Part shown: positions 1 through 11,135 of the stretch, in pieces
Layout of the letters: each line of letters starts with the position of its first letter
Numbering within the stretch: the stretch's first letter is position 1
Source of the DNA: Sipunculus nudus
Taxonomy: Eukaryota; Annelida; Sipuncula; Golfingiida; Sipunculidae
Length of the DNA: 64,000 nucleotides
Direction: 5' to 3'
Assembly: GCA_026874595.1 (NCBI GenBank)
Contig: CM049314.1
Span: 58,764,300 to 58,828,299, forward strand
Position numbers and translations under genes: made by a program
Notes under the pieces: generated by a model
Told to the model about the DNA's origin: nothing
Seen by the model: only the letters and a program-made list of their open reading frames with translations
The model's database searches: none

Positions 1-99
1 GGTTATGAGATTTTCGTCTCACCTAAAATCTATTAACAAGAGACTACTCAATGCCCCTTTAAGTATGTAGATAGATTAAATGGTCAAAACCAATTCTCA

Positions 100-593
100 T
101 AAAGTTCAAGGGTGCAAAAATGATACAGAGAAATTATATGCATTGGATAATAACCTAACATGACGTGTCAGCAAAACTGCCATGCCGACAGATGAAGATT
201 TGGGGTACCTACAGTTAGATTTGTAGACATTTTTTCTGTCAAAAATCGAAAGGATCAGAAACGGTCTAGAGAATATACCCACATATAAACCTGCAACGCG
301 TAATGTGCAAGAACTACACAGTTTTAAAGAGATGTCTGAATCGAACATCTATAGGATTCCCTTGACCATGAAAAACAAAAGTTGTGAGCTGGATCCCTTG
401 CCTGCAAAGGTATTCAAGATAATTGCTCAATATCTGACACCTATTATCACACAGACTGTCAACATCTCAATTAGAACTAGTATATTTTCAGTGGAATTGA
501 AATGTTCAATAGTGAAACCCCTACTTAAAAAAACGTTTCTCACCAAGTCCCTTATTATTGCACCAACGTCTTTTGTTCAGGTGATTTTATTTT
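100..593 (+). pseudogene. Degenerate non-LTR retrotransposon reverse transcriptase fragment (CR1-like)
   Basis: A broken reading frame on the plus strand resembles the region just before and at the start of the reverse transcriptase domain of CR1/Rex-type LINEs. It reads TFFLSKIERIRNGLE (about 215-275), then a stretch with KSCELDPLPAKVFK and ending IVKPLLKK (about 376-528). The 'K-S-x-x-L-D-P-L-P' block followed by an 'N-x-S' and 'V-x-P-L-L-K-K' block is the family signature I rely on. In-frame stops lie upstream (for example the TAG at 222-224), and the frame ends at 593 with no catalytic FADD-type motif. It is therefore a short dead remnant, and the clade assignment is tentative. Confidence 0.6.
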
Positions 594-1300
594 GAGTAAA
601 CCTTGAACATGTGACATGAACCCACATCTGACCATAAATTGATCATTAAATATTTATTTAATTTATTCATGCAGAGGAATAATGAGTCGTCAGTTTCTAG
701 ATTTTTGGCATGGGGAAAATCACAAAATCTTTTGACCCCAGTTGACCTCAATATTGACCTAATTTGTATATTATATATTTTCTGAACGGACTTGGTAAAT
801 GCAACGATTTGGTGGGTTCGGTGGGTAATTTATTGTTCTAGGTTAAACATTGATTGAGTTATAGTCATTTTAATATTTATCTTACGCCTAATATGGGGAA
901 TTTCCCACAAAATCCTTAATATTGCACCAATGTCTTTGTTCAGGTGCTTTTATTTTGTTCAGGTGATTTTATTTTGAGTAATTCTTGCACATTTGTGGGC
1001 ATTCCAAGTGTGTGATATAAACCCATATCAGGCCATAAATTGACCATTTGATCTAATTCCGCTGTGCACAGGAATACCGAGTCGTCAGATTCTATATTTT
1101 GGGCATGGGAAAAATCTCATTACCTTTTGACCCCTGTTGACCTCAATATTGCATATTGTACAAATCTTCTGATCGGGCTTGATAAATGCAATTATTTGAT
1201 AGGTACTTTGTTATTCTTGTTTAATAGTTATGGAGTTATGTTCATTTTACTTTCCCCTACCCCTAAAATGGGTATCGAAATCTTCAATTGTTAAAGTGTG
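594..1300. repeat. Two tandem copies of a ~360-bp dispersed repeat, left flank of the lectin array
   Basis: Two related blocks follow each other (about 594-955 and 955-1295). Shared landmarks are a TTGTTCAGGTG segment with TTTTATTTTGAGTAA, a 'gaccataaattgaccat' segment, 'gagtcgtcagtttcta', and 'gacctcaatattg'. The same family occurs inside every array unit (for example 6340-6550) and again past the right end of the array (30720-31915). No coding potential is apparent. The function is unknown. The position on both sides of the array makes it a candidate substrate for the unequal exchange that built the array (inference). Confidence 0.6.
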
Positions 1301-1428
1301 AACAAAACAGCCCGGAACCACTAGTGAGTCCAAGTTTAATCAATGTTAACATCCTTAAAACCAAAGTATAGGCTCACAATAAGAAAATAATAGGTTTAGC
1401 TGATTGGTGGGGGGGGGGACTCAAGTTG

Positions 1429-3479
1429 AAATATGCAGCAGACAGACTATCCCAGAATGTAGCGTTGTAGAAATACGTACAGATCTGTGTATCTTGCGAA
1501 CAAATAGAAGGGCTGCAGCTTCTGCTGACTTTCGCTCCTGCTCCTACCCCAAATACAGACCTCAGCATGGTGAGTTGTAAAGTGAAGAGAGGGATTAAGA
1601 GTAACCTTCCCCAAGTGTAGACGGAGGGGATTCATAATTAGACATTTTGCAGCGTGGTATACGTGTTTGTTTGTGGCAATGTTAATAATTTCACCTACAC
1701 ATAAGAGTATTTTTTTCATTTACGTCGTCACACAAATATTTAAATGGAAACACATGAAATGAAATAGACTGTTTGAATAGCTGATATATTGAATAAAGTC
1801 ACATTCAATTTTATGCATAAAAAGTTTTCTAGGAAAATTTTGTGTTACATGTTTGTGATATATCTGTGATAAGTAGGATTCTATAATTAATAAATTAAGA
1901 AATAGGAATTTGGTATTTTTGTAAAAATAACAGAAACAATGTTTATTATAGGACGTTAGTAAATTATGGATGTATAAGAGCTAACTTTAAACTAATAAAG
2001 CTTGATTAAGTACACACAATTTTAGAATACTTTCAACGTCTAAAATATGCTACAGACAGTAAATTATCATATCTTCTGAGACCGATCATTTACGCATTTA
2101 AACAATTAAACTGTGACACTTACATATTATAAACTTTTCTTACAGATAACCCCCACTTACATTTGGCTACATTAACAAAAATTAGCAGAAATAATAAAAA
2201 TTATGCTGCTACGACGGAATCAAGATAAGATAAATTAACTACAGTGAAATTAAAATAATAAGAAAGCGAGAACACTATATAGGAGAAGTCAGTTTATTTT
2301 ACACTAATTTCATTGATAGCGTTCAACGTCACTAGACGCATGCATAAGGAACCTCATAAGCTACCGATTAGCTGTTTGATTTCATAAACATTAAAAATAT
2401 AACTATCAAAGTGAATCTGGCTACACATGATAGCAGTGTCACTGGGTTCTTTGTAAATAACAAATGTTGCTTTTCTTGTCATGTAGGCATACAGCTCATC
2501 ATCAACTCACGTGTTAAACCTTGTGGTAATATTTCATTTTAGGAGAATAAAGGACGAATATCAATGAGCAAACACTAATGAAACAAAGGGAAAATGTATA
2601 TTGTTTACTGATTATTAGCGTCATCATGACAATCCGGCACAGTTGAACAGATTTAAGTTTAACCATGGTCTTCACTTAATTTTCTGTTGGGACAACTTTA
2701 TATTATATTTTGTTTTTAGCTTTTGATGAGACAGAAGTTGAGTGTCCGATGGGATATTCCCATTCTTTACGACGGGGATACATGACAGCAACAGGCGAAA
2801 TCATTCCGTCTTGTTACCGGTTTGAGAGGTCAAGGTGGTCTTGGAACATGGCGAGGGACAAATATAAAGAGTATGAGGGAGATTTAGTTACCATAGAAAC
2901 ACGTGATGAAGAGAAACATCTTTACTGGATTATCAAAGGTCACAAGGACTTGCAGAGGCCAGGTCAGTTAAAGTGTAAAATTCTGACACAGATTCCCTGT
3001 CACTGACAGAAGGAGTGTTCTTACCTTAAACTTAATTTACTGAAACATAAGAATTTAACTACGATCAGAACTTCAAAATATTCTTGTTTGTATTACATTC
3101 CCCAGCCAGTACTAAAACCCAACAACCCCCCCCCCCCCCCCCACCCTTACTTTTTGCTACCTGTAAATTCCGTCGTTGTGATCAGTCCTCCATACTTCAG
3201 CATCTTCTTGACTGATGTGGTGCCTGTTTATCGGTGACAGAAAGGGTATTGTGATATGTATAACTCCCCTGCACCCGATCAATATATAAGTATGCAGTAT
3301 GTATACATATGCAGCAAAACCCTGCACAGAATAAAGCGATTCAGGAGAAGAAAAGTCATCGCCCAAAGGAGAACACCCTAGCACGTGTCAACATGAAAAA
3401 TCAATCATTCTTTTCCAGGATTATCTAATATACAACTGGAATATACTTGTGCATTTTTTGTTAATAAGGCTTCGCTTGC

Positions 3480-3542
<63 letters not shown>

Positions 3543-4101
3543 CTCCTCTTGTAGTGCCAACATTTAACAGTCATTAACAAAACATGAGCATCCTCACATC
3601 CTCATCTCTATCACCTATTCGACTAATAGAAACAATTTTTACCATGCACGTACCATTGTGTTACCAGATATGTAGATAAATCAATACTGACCTTGAAACA
3701 ATATTATATAGACTCATCAATTAAAATTCAATTATATATTGCATGCTATACTACCAAAGTTATCAATCTGTTTCATAATGCTGCGATACAAGGCTTTATA
3801 TGTAGGATATGCTAAGATTATATAAAACTTGATTCGCAAAGCATAATTTCTATCTTAATATTTAGAGTACTTCAACTTGTACTGGGGCTACTGGATAGGA
3901 GGTTTGAAAGACAGCGTAGATGGACGCTGGCATTGGGTGACATCTGGTGTCGAAGTTACACACACAAACTGGCATCCAGGACAGCCAGATGGAACTAAGG
4001 ATCGTTGTCTTCAGCTTCTTCGTGGTTTCGACTGGACATGGAACGACAATGCTTGTTCAGATCCTTTTTGGGGATCGATATGCGAAGTGGCTGTTTATTG
4101 A
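1429..4101 (+). pseudogene. Lectin copy 1: 5'-truncated PAN/C-type lectin gene
   Basis: Similarity to the other copies begins abruptly at 1429, inside exon 2. Exon 1 (start codon and signal peptide) and the first 28 or so codons of exon 2 are missing. Remaining pieces are exon 2 (1429-1569, donor G|GTGAGT), exon 3 (2720-2962, acceptor TTTTTAG, donor G|GTCAGT) and exon 4 (3866-4101, stop TGA). All introns are phase 1. Exons 3 and 4 encode a CTLD with the QPD and WND ligand/Ca2+ motifs. The cysteine at the position equivalent to residue 147 of copy 2 is Tyr (TAT at 2869-2871), which removes one half of the conserved disulfide with the last CTLD cysteine. Intron 3 holds a poly-C tract (about 3123-3142) and an (AT)n tract (3482-3540). 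Unless an unseen upstream exon is used, this copy cannot make a secreted product. Confidence 0.8.
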
Positions 4102-4380
4102 TCAATAGCAGCATTGTGATGTGAATCCAATATGTTAAGGTTCCTTAGCCTTAACAGGCCTCGTTCGATCCCAATGTCAAGCTTAAAATCCTTTGAGTAG
4201 TAACTGTAGTTGTCTGTATATAGGTATTTGTATGGCTTGTATGGCAAATGCAATGCTAAATCTTCCTTGATATTCTTACTATATTACCATGCGTCGAATG
4301 TAAGTTTTTCAATGAATCAAAGCAAATACAGATTTCTCATTCAGAAATCTTTCATGGTTCAACTCTCATGATATAAATAA

Positions 4381-4438
<58 letters not shown>

Positions 4439-6552
4439 GTACACGAATATAAGAATGATATTTTGAGTATACAAGTGAGCTGTGAAACCACATATCGTAC
4501 GGCCCTACAGTATACCTTTTTTTCATAAGAAATTACATTGCTAATAATGAAAAACACACCAATGGATTTTCAGTCCATTAAGAGCATATAAGGTGTGGTT
4601 TGTCTAATAAAATTAAACGCTGTGATATAGCGTTTTTTCTCCCTAAACAATGATTTCTCTGGCTCAGGAGTACCAGCGAATTTAGTGTTAACCAATTAGG
4701 GATCACAGATAATTAGGACAGTGGTGTTATAACAATGTATTCCTAGAAGGTAAATGTAAGAACGTCTACATACGATTCTTTGTAATTTGAAATTTGTTTC
4801 TACATGGCTAATCATGGATCTTAAGTGTCTGCAAATGTTTTATTCTATTAGGCTAACAGCTATTAAATGATACAGCTACATAAGGGTATCTCAAGCCGGT
4901 TTCGCTTAATTGAGGGGGATAGGGTGGATCAAGGCGATCCATAGGTTCTCTATGTAACTGCTAGTATTATCGCTGGTAATACATTGCAGCTAATTCCCTA
5001 GCCCATCCATTAGCAGCTTAATTAATCTACGGACTAGCTAACTGTAATCGCCTGATTTAAATGGTAAATATCGCAGATGGACTTTGTTGATGCTAAATGG
5101 AATGAAAGAGTTCTCTTCTTTCCATTGTTGAAGCCTTATTGAAGCTTTATCTAATGGTTTGTGTACCCCTTTTACCCTTTAAATTATTGGAACCCGTGAA
5201 CGTCCAAAATGTAATAAAGTTTACTTTTATTAACCAAAAAGACCTTTGTTTGGTTCAGTTACGGGACGCTCACAGCGCGTGAGTAAAGCAACATAAAAAA
5301 AATGCTAAGCATATGATGAAATCTGGCTTAATGATATTCGCCTATTTCGTCATTGTGGTGGCCATATTAACAGTCATTTCAGATTTTTAATTATGTCATT
5401 TTACCTGATGCCCACATCTGGCTACTGAAACAATGTTTTATGAGCAACAACATGTTATGCAGGTCACTTGAAAGAGAAGGTAATTCTTTGCCTCTACATT
5501 GCATTTTAAAAATTTTGGACTTTACACAATGCGTTCACTTTATTTATTCTTTTAAAACCTGAAATGCGTTAAAAGGCACTTTGAGGATCATAAAGACTTC
5601 GTTTGATTGAGGGCTATGAGGCACTTCTTAGTTATCCATTTTAATAATAAAACCTTCAGTTATATAGGTAGGATGTTCATCCATGAATCAGCTACAATGC
5701 TAATTCCGGTACCTGTTCAGTGAAAGGTTTAGAGTAAATGATCCAGAGTGACCTCATTCAACCTAAAACAGACAATGGTCCAGTATACATCGTACCATCT
5801 TAATAAATAGTTTATATGTGATTACTAAAATATTTTAAAATGATGTTGCTTCTGTAAGTTAACTTTTCAACAAAACGTGTAAAACTGACACCTGATTGCT
5901 ATACAACTTAATTATAAGCAATTACCTGTTATATAAGGACATAGAGATAGGATAAGGAGTCTACTTTGGATTTTTCATGGTATCATCCTTTTTTTTGTCT
6001 TAACATTTAATATATGTTAAAAAATCACCAAAGGCTAACAAAAGAATTACTTGCGTTTAGTCCAGTGGGGATGCAGGAGCTCTTTCGTAAGTTTATCCGT
6101 TCACCTAAAGATGAAACACTACTTTCTAGATTTTGGCTAAGGCAAACATTCCATGGCCGTTTGACTCCTGCTGGCCCAAAACCTGCAAAATACTTGAATA
6201 TCTTATATATCACCTTAACTGCCGTGAACAATAAAATGTTTACTTCATAAAACTTAGGATTATTTAATTTGCCCTAAAAGTAAACGGCGTTTTTTAAATA
6301 ACGTTGCACCACACCAGTTTCGTTTGATTACGTTCTTTTATTTTGAGTTATCCTTGGGCGTATGTGAACCAGAACAGTCTCAAAGTATGTTACACACTTA
6401 TTGTAAAACATAATTTATTCATTTGAACAAAAGCGTCCATAGAGAATAATTATGAGTCGCCAGTTTCTATATTTTAGCCGAGGCAAAAATTTCATGAACT
6501 TTTGAACCCTGCTAACCTATATGCTGACCTTATTTATATGTTATATTTCATC
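4102..6552. other. 3' flank and inter-gene spacer of array unit 1
   Basis: Non-coding spacer shared by all four units. It begins as the 3' flank of the lectin gene, with an (AT)n tract at about 4380-4435 and an AATAAA at 4606-4611 that is a possible poly(A) signal. A second AATAAA lies near 5213. A 78-codon open frame at 6014-6250 is nearly identical between copies 1-3, but so is the surrounding non-coding DNA, so I do not call it a gene. The segment ends with part of the ~360-bp dispersed repeat family (about 6340-6550). Unit 1 lacks the roughly 270-bp block present in units 2 and 3 at 12254-12527. Confidence 0.6.
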
Positions 6553-7400
6553 TGCTAATAACTCAGCAACTTTTACAGCTAGACAGGTCTAGTTTTCGGC
6601 ATTTCATAACATTTGGCCAGCTTAACATGACAAACCTGAAATGCTTATTCGTCGGCGACTTTTACAGCTACACAGGTCTAGTTTTCGGCATTTCATAACA
6701 TATGACCAGCTTAATATGCCAGAAAAGAAATCAGGCCAAATATCGCACCATCCCTCGTCAAGCGAGAAAATACGATATATCATGGAAATGCTTATGACTA
6801 GGCGACTTTTACAGCTACTGAGGTCTTGTTTTCGGAATTTGGTAACATTTGGCCAACTCGACATAGTAAAACTGCGAGACTGGCCAAATCGCAGACTATA
6901 TCTGGTCAAATGTGAAAAAACGAGATTTCACGGAAATGCATATAAGTCGGCGACTTTTACGGCTAGACAGGTCTAGTTTTTGGCATTTCATAACATTAAG
7001 CCAGCTTGACATGACAAACCTGCAAGGCTAGCCAAATCTCGCACCATTTCTCGTCAAACGATAAAAAACAAGATTTCACAGAAATGCTAATAACTCAGCT
7101 ACTTTTAGAGCTAGACAGGTCTAGTATTCGGCATTTCATAACATTAAGCCAGCTTGACATGACAAACCTGCAAGACTAGCCAAATCTCCCACCATATCTC
7201 GTTTAACGAGAACAAACGAGATTTCGCGGAAATACTTATAACTCGGCGACTTTTAGAGCTAGACAGGTGTAGTTTTCGGCATTTCAAAACATTTGGCCAG
7301 CTTGACATGACAAATCTGAAAACTTCTCACTGCTTCTTGTCAAACGAGATTAACGGGATTTCATGGAAATGTTTGAACTTGGTGCCTTTTACACTAGAAA
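6553..7400. repeat. 148-bp tandem satellite in unit 1
   Basis: A tandem array whose monomers can be aligned on the phrase 'gcgacttttacagctagacaggt' at 6566, 6655, 6802, 6950, 7098, 7246 and, diverged, 7384. The internal spacing is 147-148 bp. Each monomer carries the phrases 'tctagttttcggcatttcataacatt', 'ggccagcttgacatgacaaacctg' and a short inverted repeat of the form ATCTCGTTT...AAACGAGAT. Apparent open frames here are translations of the repeat. Confidence 0.85.
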
Positions 7401-8438
7401 GGTATGCAGCTATTCAAGGTCAGCATGCATACATAAACGTATTATTCGTTTCTGCTGCCCCCCCAATGTTGCTCATTCATATGACTATTTCTACATGCAC
7501 TCTCTGTCTATCTGTCTGTATTATTTCCATTTCCGGCAAGCGCGTGACCTCTGGTCATCTTGTGTTTTTCGTAGACTTCTTAAGCAAAACAATTTACAAA
7601 TAATATCAAGCTTTTAGTAAATTCCATAGGTAAAATCGGTTTGGCTTCAATTGCTGGTGGTTTATTATATACTAACATACCGACCTGGCGGGGGGGGGTG
7701 TCATGTTTCTATCCATTGTTAATGGGTTCACTTAAACTCGGTTCCAATAAATGCCAGTCATTTATTGACATATTCAATACAGCCTTTTTCTCGTCCTACA
7801 AAAGGGCTATAGCCAGCTCACCTGTATCTGATTGAACGTGTGCAAATGTGTCAAAATATGAAAGAATCTGTAAGTGGCCTGTCAGTAATTCACACAGCGT
7901 ATTATCTGTTCCTGTCAGAATTTTCTAAAAGAGTATCAGACAAAGAGCATTTCCTATCTTGTTATATTTATTTTAGGACAGCGATTTTTTTTTCAATTTC
8001 AATGACGATTCCATCTGCGGCAGCTATATGACAGCTTTTATAGGTTATATTTTCATCAAATTTGTCGGGAAATGGATATGTAGACCGACATTTAACCGTG
8101 TAGTGCAGATGTTTCCGGTATACGGCTGAAGGTAACAGAACTATACACTACACTTGACGTATTTACCATACATTTTAAACCATGTCAATTAATGATAATT
8201 TAAGTTATATTAACAATTTTCAATGTTTGTTCTGGGTTGTCTTAGAAATTAGAAGAACTACAAATGAAAGTGTAGAATACACATGTATTACACATCGTTT
8301 CCATCAATTTACTTTAATAATCGTACGTGAAACAGTAAGACTTAATGACAGATACAGGCTCATGTATGGATAGTATGTTCGAGTATTTATATGTTATGTT
8401 TTATCCACTGTTTTGTCTTTTACGTTCAAGGGTTTAAC
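7401..8438. promoter_or_regulatory. Upstream region of lectin copy 2
   Basis: About 1 kb of AT-rich sequence between the satellite and the start codon of copy 2. It must contain the promoter if copy 2 is expressed. It includes a G-tract (about 7689-7697), whose length differs between units. A TATA-like stretch, 'atttatatg' (about 8387-8395), lies about 45 bp before the ATG. No motif is strong enough to assign a transcription start. The start codon context is AACATGG, which fits a strong metazoan initiation site (A at -3, G at +4). Confidence 0.4.
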
Positions 8439-8508
8439 ATGGATAACTGTACAAAATTGTTTTCTTGGAACTCAGTTAAGATTGCCTGGTTATATATCTC
8501 ACTCACAG
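8439..8508 (+). CDS. Copy 2 exon 1: signal peptide
   Basis: ATG at 8439 in an AACATGG context starts 23 codons plus one base, MDNCTKLFSW followed by a hydrophobic stretch. It ends at CACAG|GTTACA (phase 1). The last base G joins CA from exon 2 to give Ala24. Choosing this start gives a canonical signal peptide and a perfect phase match, whereas simply extending exon 2 upstream finds no ATG. Copies 3 and 4 have the same exon with a better GTAACA donor. Confidence 0.75.
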
Positions 8509-11074
8509 GTTACAGAAATACACTTAGAATGAGACGATGTGGTATAGTACAATTGCTGCTTATTTTAATATCATTACGCACCCTGAGAGAGCATTATATA
8601 TAAACATCAACCCCATAAACCAAGTATAATACGATATAATGATAAATTACTAACTGAATAAAAGACCATTTTTGAATTACGACTATCTTTATATTTAAAA
8701 ATACGAACTTTTCGCTTCATTGGACAACGAAGAATATTCTTCATCATCATTTGATATATTGAAATATAATGCAATTGGGAAACTGGTCATCATTTGCTCT
8801 GCAGCATTTTCTCAAGCGGACATGTGCTCTCAAAGCAATGTCTTAAAATGTGTGCATGTCAAAAATGTATCCACAAGAGCCTGCAGACAAATATGCAGCA
8901 GACAGACTATCCCAGAATGTAGCGGTGTAGAAATACGTACCGATCTGTGTATCTTGCGAACAAATACAAGGGCTGCAGCTTCTGCTGACTTTCGCTCCTG
9001 CTCCTTTCCCAAATCGAAACCTCAGCATGGTGAGTTGTAAAGTGAAGAGAGGGGATTAAGAGTAACCTTCTCCAAGTGTAGGCGGAGAGGATTCATAATT
9101 AGATATTTAGAAGCGTTGTAAACGTGTTTGTTTGTGGTTATCTTAATAATTTCATTTACCCGTATGAGTATTTTTTATTTACGTCGTTAAACAAACATTT
9201 AACTGGAAACCCATGGAATGAAATAGACTATTTGAATAGCTGATTTAGTGAATAAAGTCACATTCATTTTTATGCATAAAAGTTTTATAGGAAAATTTTG
9301 TGTTACATGTTTATGATATTTTCGTGATAAGTAAGATTCTTTATTTAATAAATTAAGAAATAGGAATTTTGTATTTTGTAAAAATAACAGAAACAACGTT
9401 TATTATAGAACATTAATAAATTATGGATGTCTAAGAGCAATTTTGTGTTACATGTTTATGATATTTTCGTGATAAGTAAGATTCTTTATTTAATAAATTA
9501 AGAAATAGGAATTTTGTATTTTGTAAAAATAACAGAAACAACGTTTATTATAGAACATTAATAAATTATGGATGTCTAAGAGCTAACTTTGAACTAAGTA
9601 GCTTGATTAAGTACACTAAATTTTAGAATACTTCAACATCTACAATATGCTATAGACAGTAAATTATCATATCTTCTGAGACCAATCATTTACGCATTTA
9701 AACATTTAAACTGTTGACACTTACGTATTATAAACTTTTCTTACAGCTAACCCCCACTTACATTTGGTTACATTTAAAAACATTAGCAGAAATAATAAAA
9801 AATTATGCTGCTACGACGGAATCAAGATAAGATTAATTAACTACAGTGAAATTAAAATAATAAGAAAGCGAGAACACTATATAGGAGAAGTCAGTTTATT
9901 TTCACTAATTTCATTGATAACGTCCAACGTCACTAGAAACATGCATAAGGAACCTCATAAGCTACCGATTAGCTGTTTTATTCCATAAACTTTAACAATA
10001 TAACTATCTAAGTGAATCTGGCTACACATGATAGCAGTGTCACTGGGTTCTTTGTAGATAACAAATGTTGCTTTTCTTGTCATGTTACGCATACAGCTTA
10101 TCATCAACTCACGTGTCAAACCTTGTTTTAGGAAAATAAACGCCGAATCTCAATGAGCAACCACTAATGAAACAAACGGAAAATGGCATATTTCCAGTAT
10201 TTTTTACTGATTATTGGCGTCATGATAACAATTCGGCCAGCTGAACAGATTTAAGTTTAACAATGGTCTTCACTTCATTTTCTGTTGGGACAATTTTATA
10301 TTATATTTTGTTTTTAGCTTTTGATGAGACAGAAGTTGAGTGTCCGATGGGATATTCCCATTCTTTACGACGGGGATACATGACAGCAACAGGCGAAATC
10401 ATTCCGTCTTGTTACCAGTTTGAGAGGTCAAGGTGGTCTTGGAACATGGCGAGGGACAATTGCAAAGAGTATGAGGGGGATTTAGTAACCATAGAAACAC
10501 GTGATGAAGAGAAACATCTTTACTGGATTATCAAAGGTCACAAGGACTTGCAGAGACCAGGTCAGTTATAGTGTAAAATTCTGACACAGATTCCCTGTCA
10601 CTCACAGAAGGAGTGTTCTTACCTTAAACTTAATTTACTGAAACATAAGAATTTAACTACGATCAGAACTTCAAAATATTCTTGTTTGTATTACATTCCC
10701 CAGCCAGTACTAAAACCCAACACCCCCCCCCCCCCCACCCTTACTTGTTGCTCCCTGTAAATTCCGTCTTTATGATAAGTCCTCCATACTTCAGCATCTT
10801 CTTGACTGATGTGGTGGCTGTTTATCCGTCACAGAAAGGGTATTGTGATATGTATAACTCCCCTGCACCCGATCAATATATAAGTATGCAGTATGTATAC
10901 ATATGTAGCAAAACCCTGCACAGAATAAAGCGATTCAGGAGAAGAAAAGTCATCGCCCAAAGGAGAACACCCTAGCACGTGTCAACATGAAAAATCAATC
11001 ATTCTTTTCCAGGATTATCTAATATACACTTGGAATATACTTGTGCATTTTTTGTTAAAAAAGGCTTCGCTTGC

Positions 11075-11135
<61 letters not shown>

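Noticed and set aside
6014-6250. 78-codon open frame repeated identically in units 1-3 (6014, 13868, 21745)
   Set aside because: Conservation equals that of the adjacent non-coding DNA, the opposite strand is open too, unit 4 changes the start region, and no domain or splice context supports it.
6641-6976. Open frames of about 100 codons on both strands at the satellite (also 14476-14785, 22353-22685)
   Set aside because: They are translations of the 148-bp tandem repeat.
8391-8603. 70-codon frame around exon 1
   Set aside because: Only the part from ATG 8439 to the donor at 8508 fits the gene; the rest is intron read-through.
8720-9040. Exon 2 extended upstream as a single 106-residue protein
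   Set aside because: It would begin with TTG, not ATG. A consensus acceptor at 8801-8804 and the phase-matched signal exon at 8439-8508 explain the data better.
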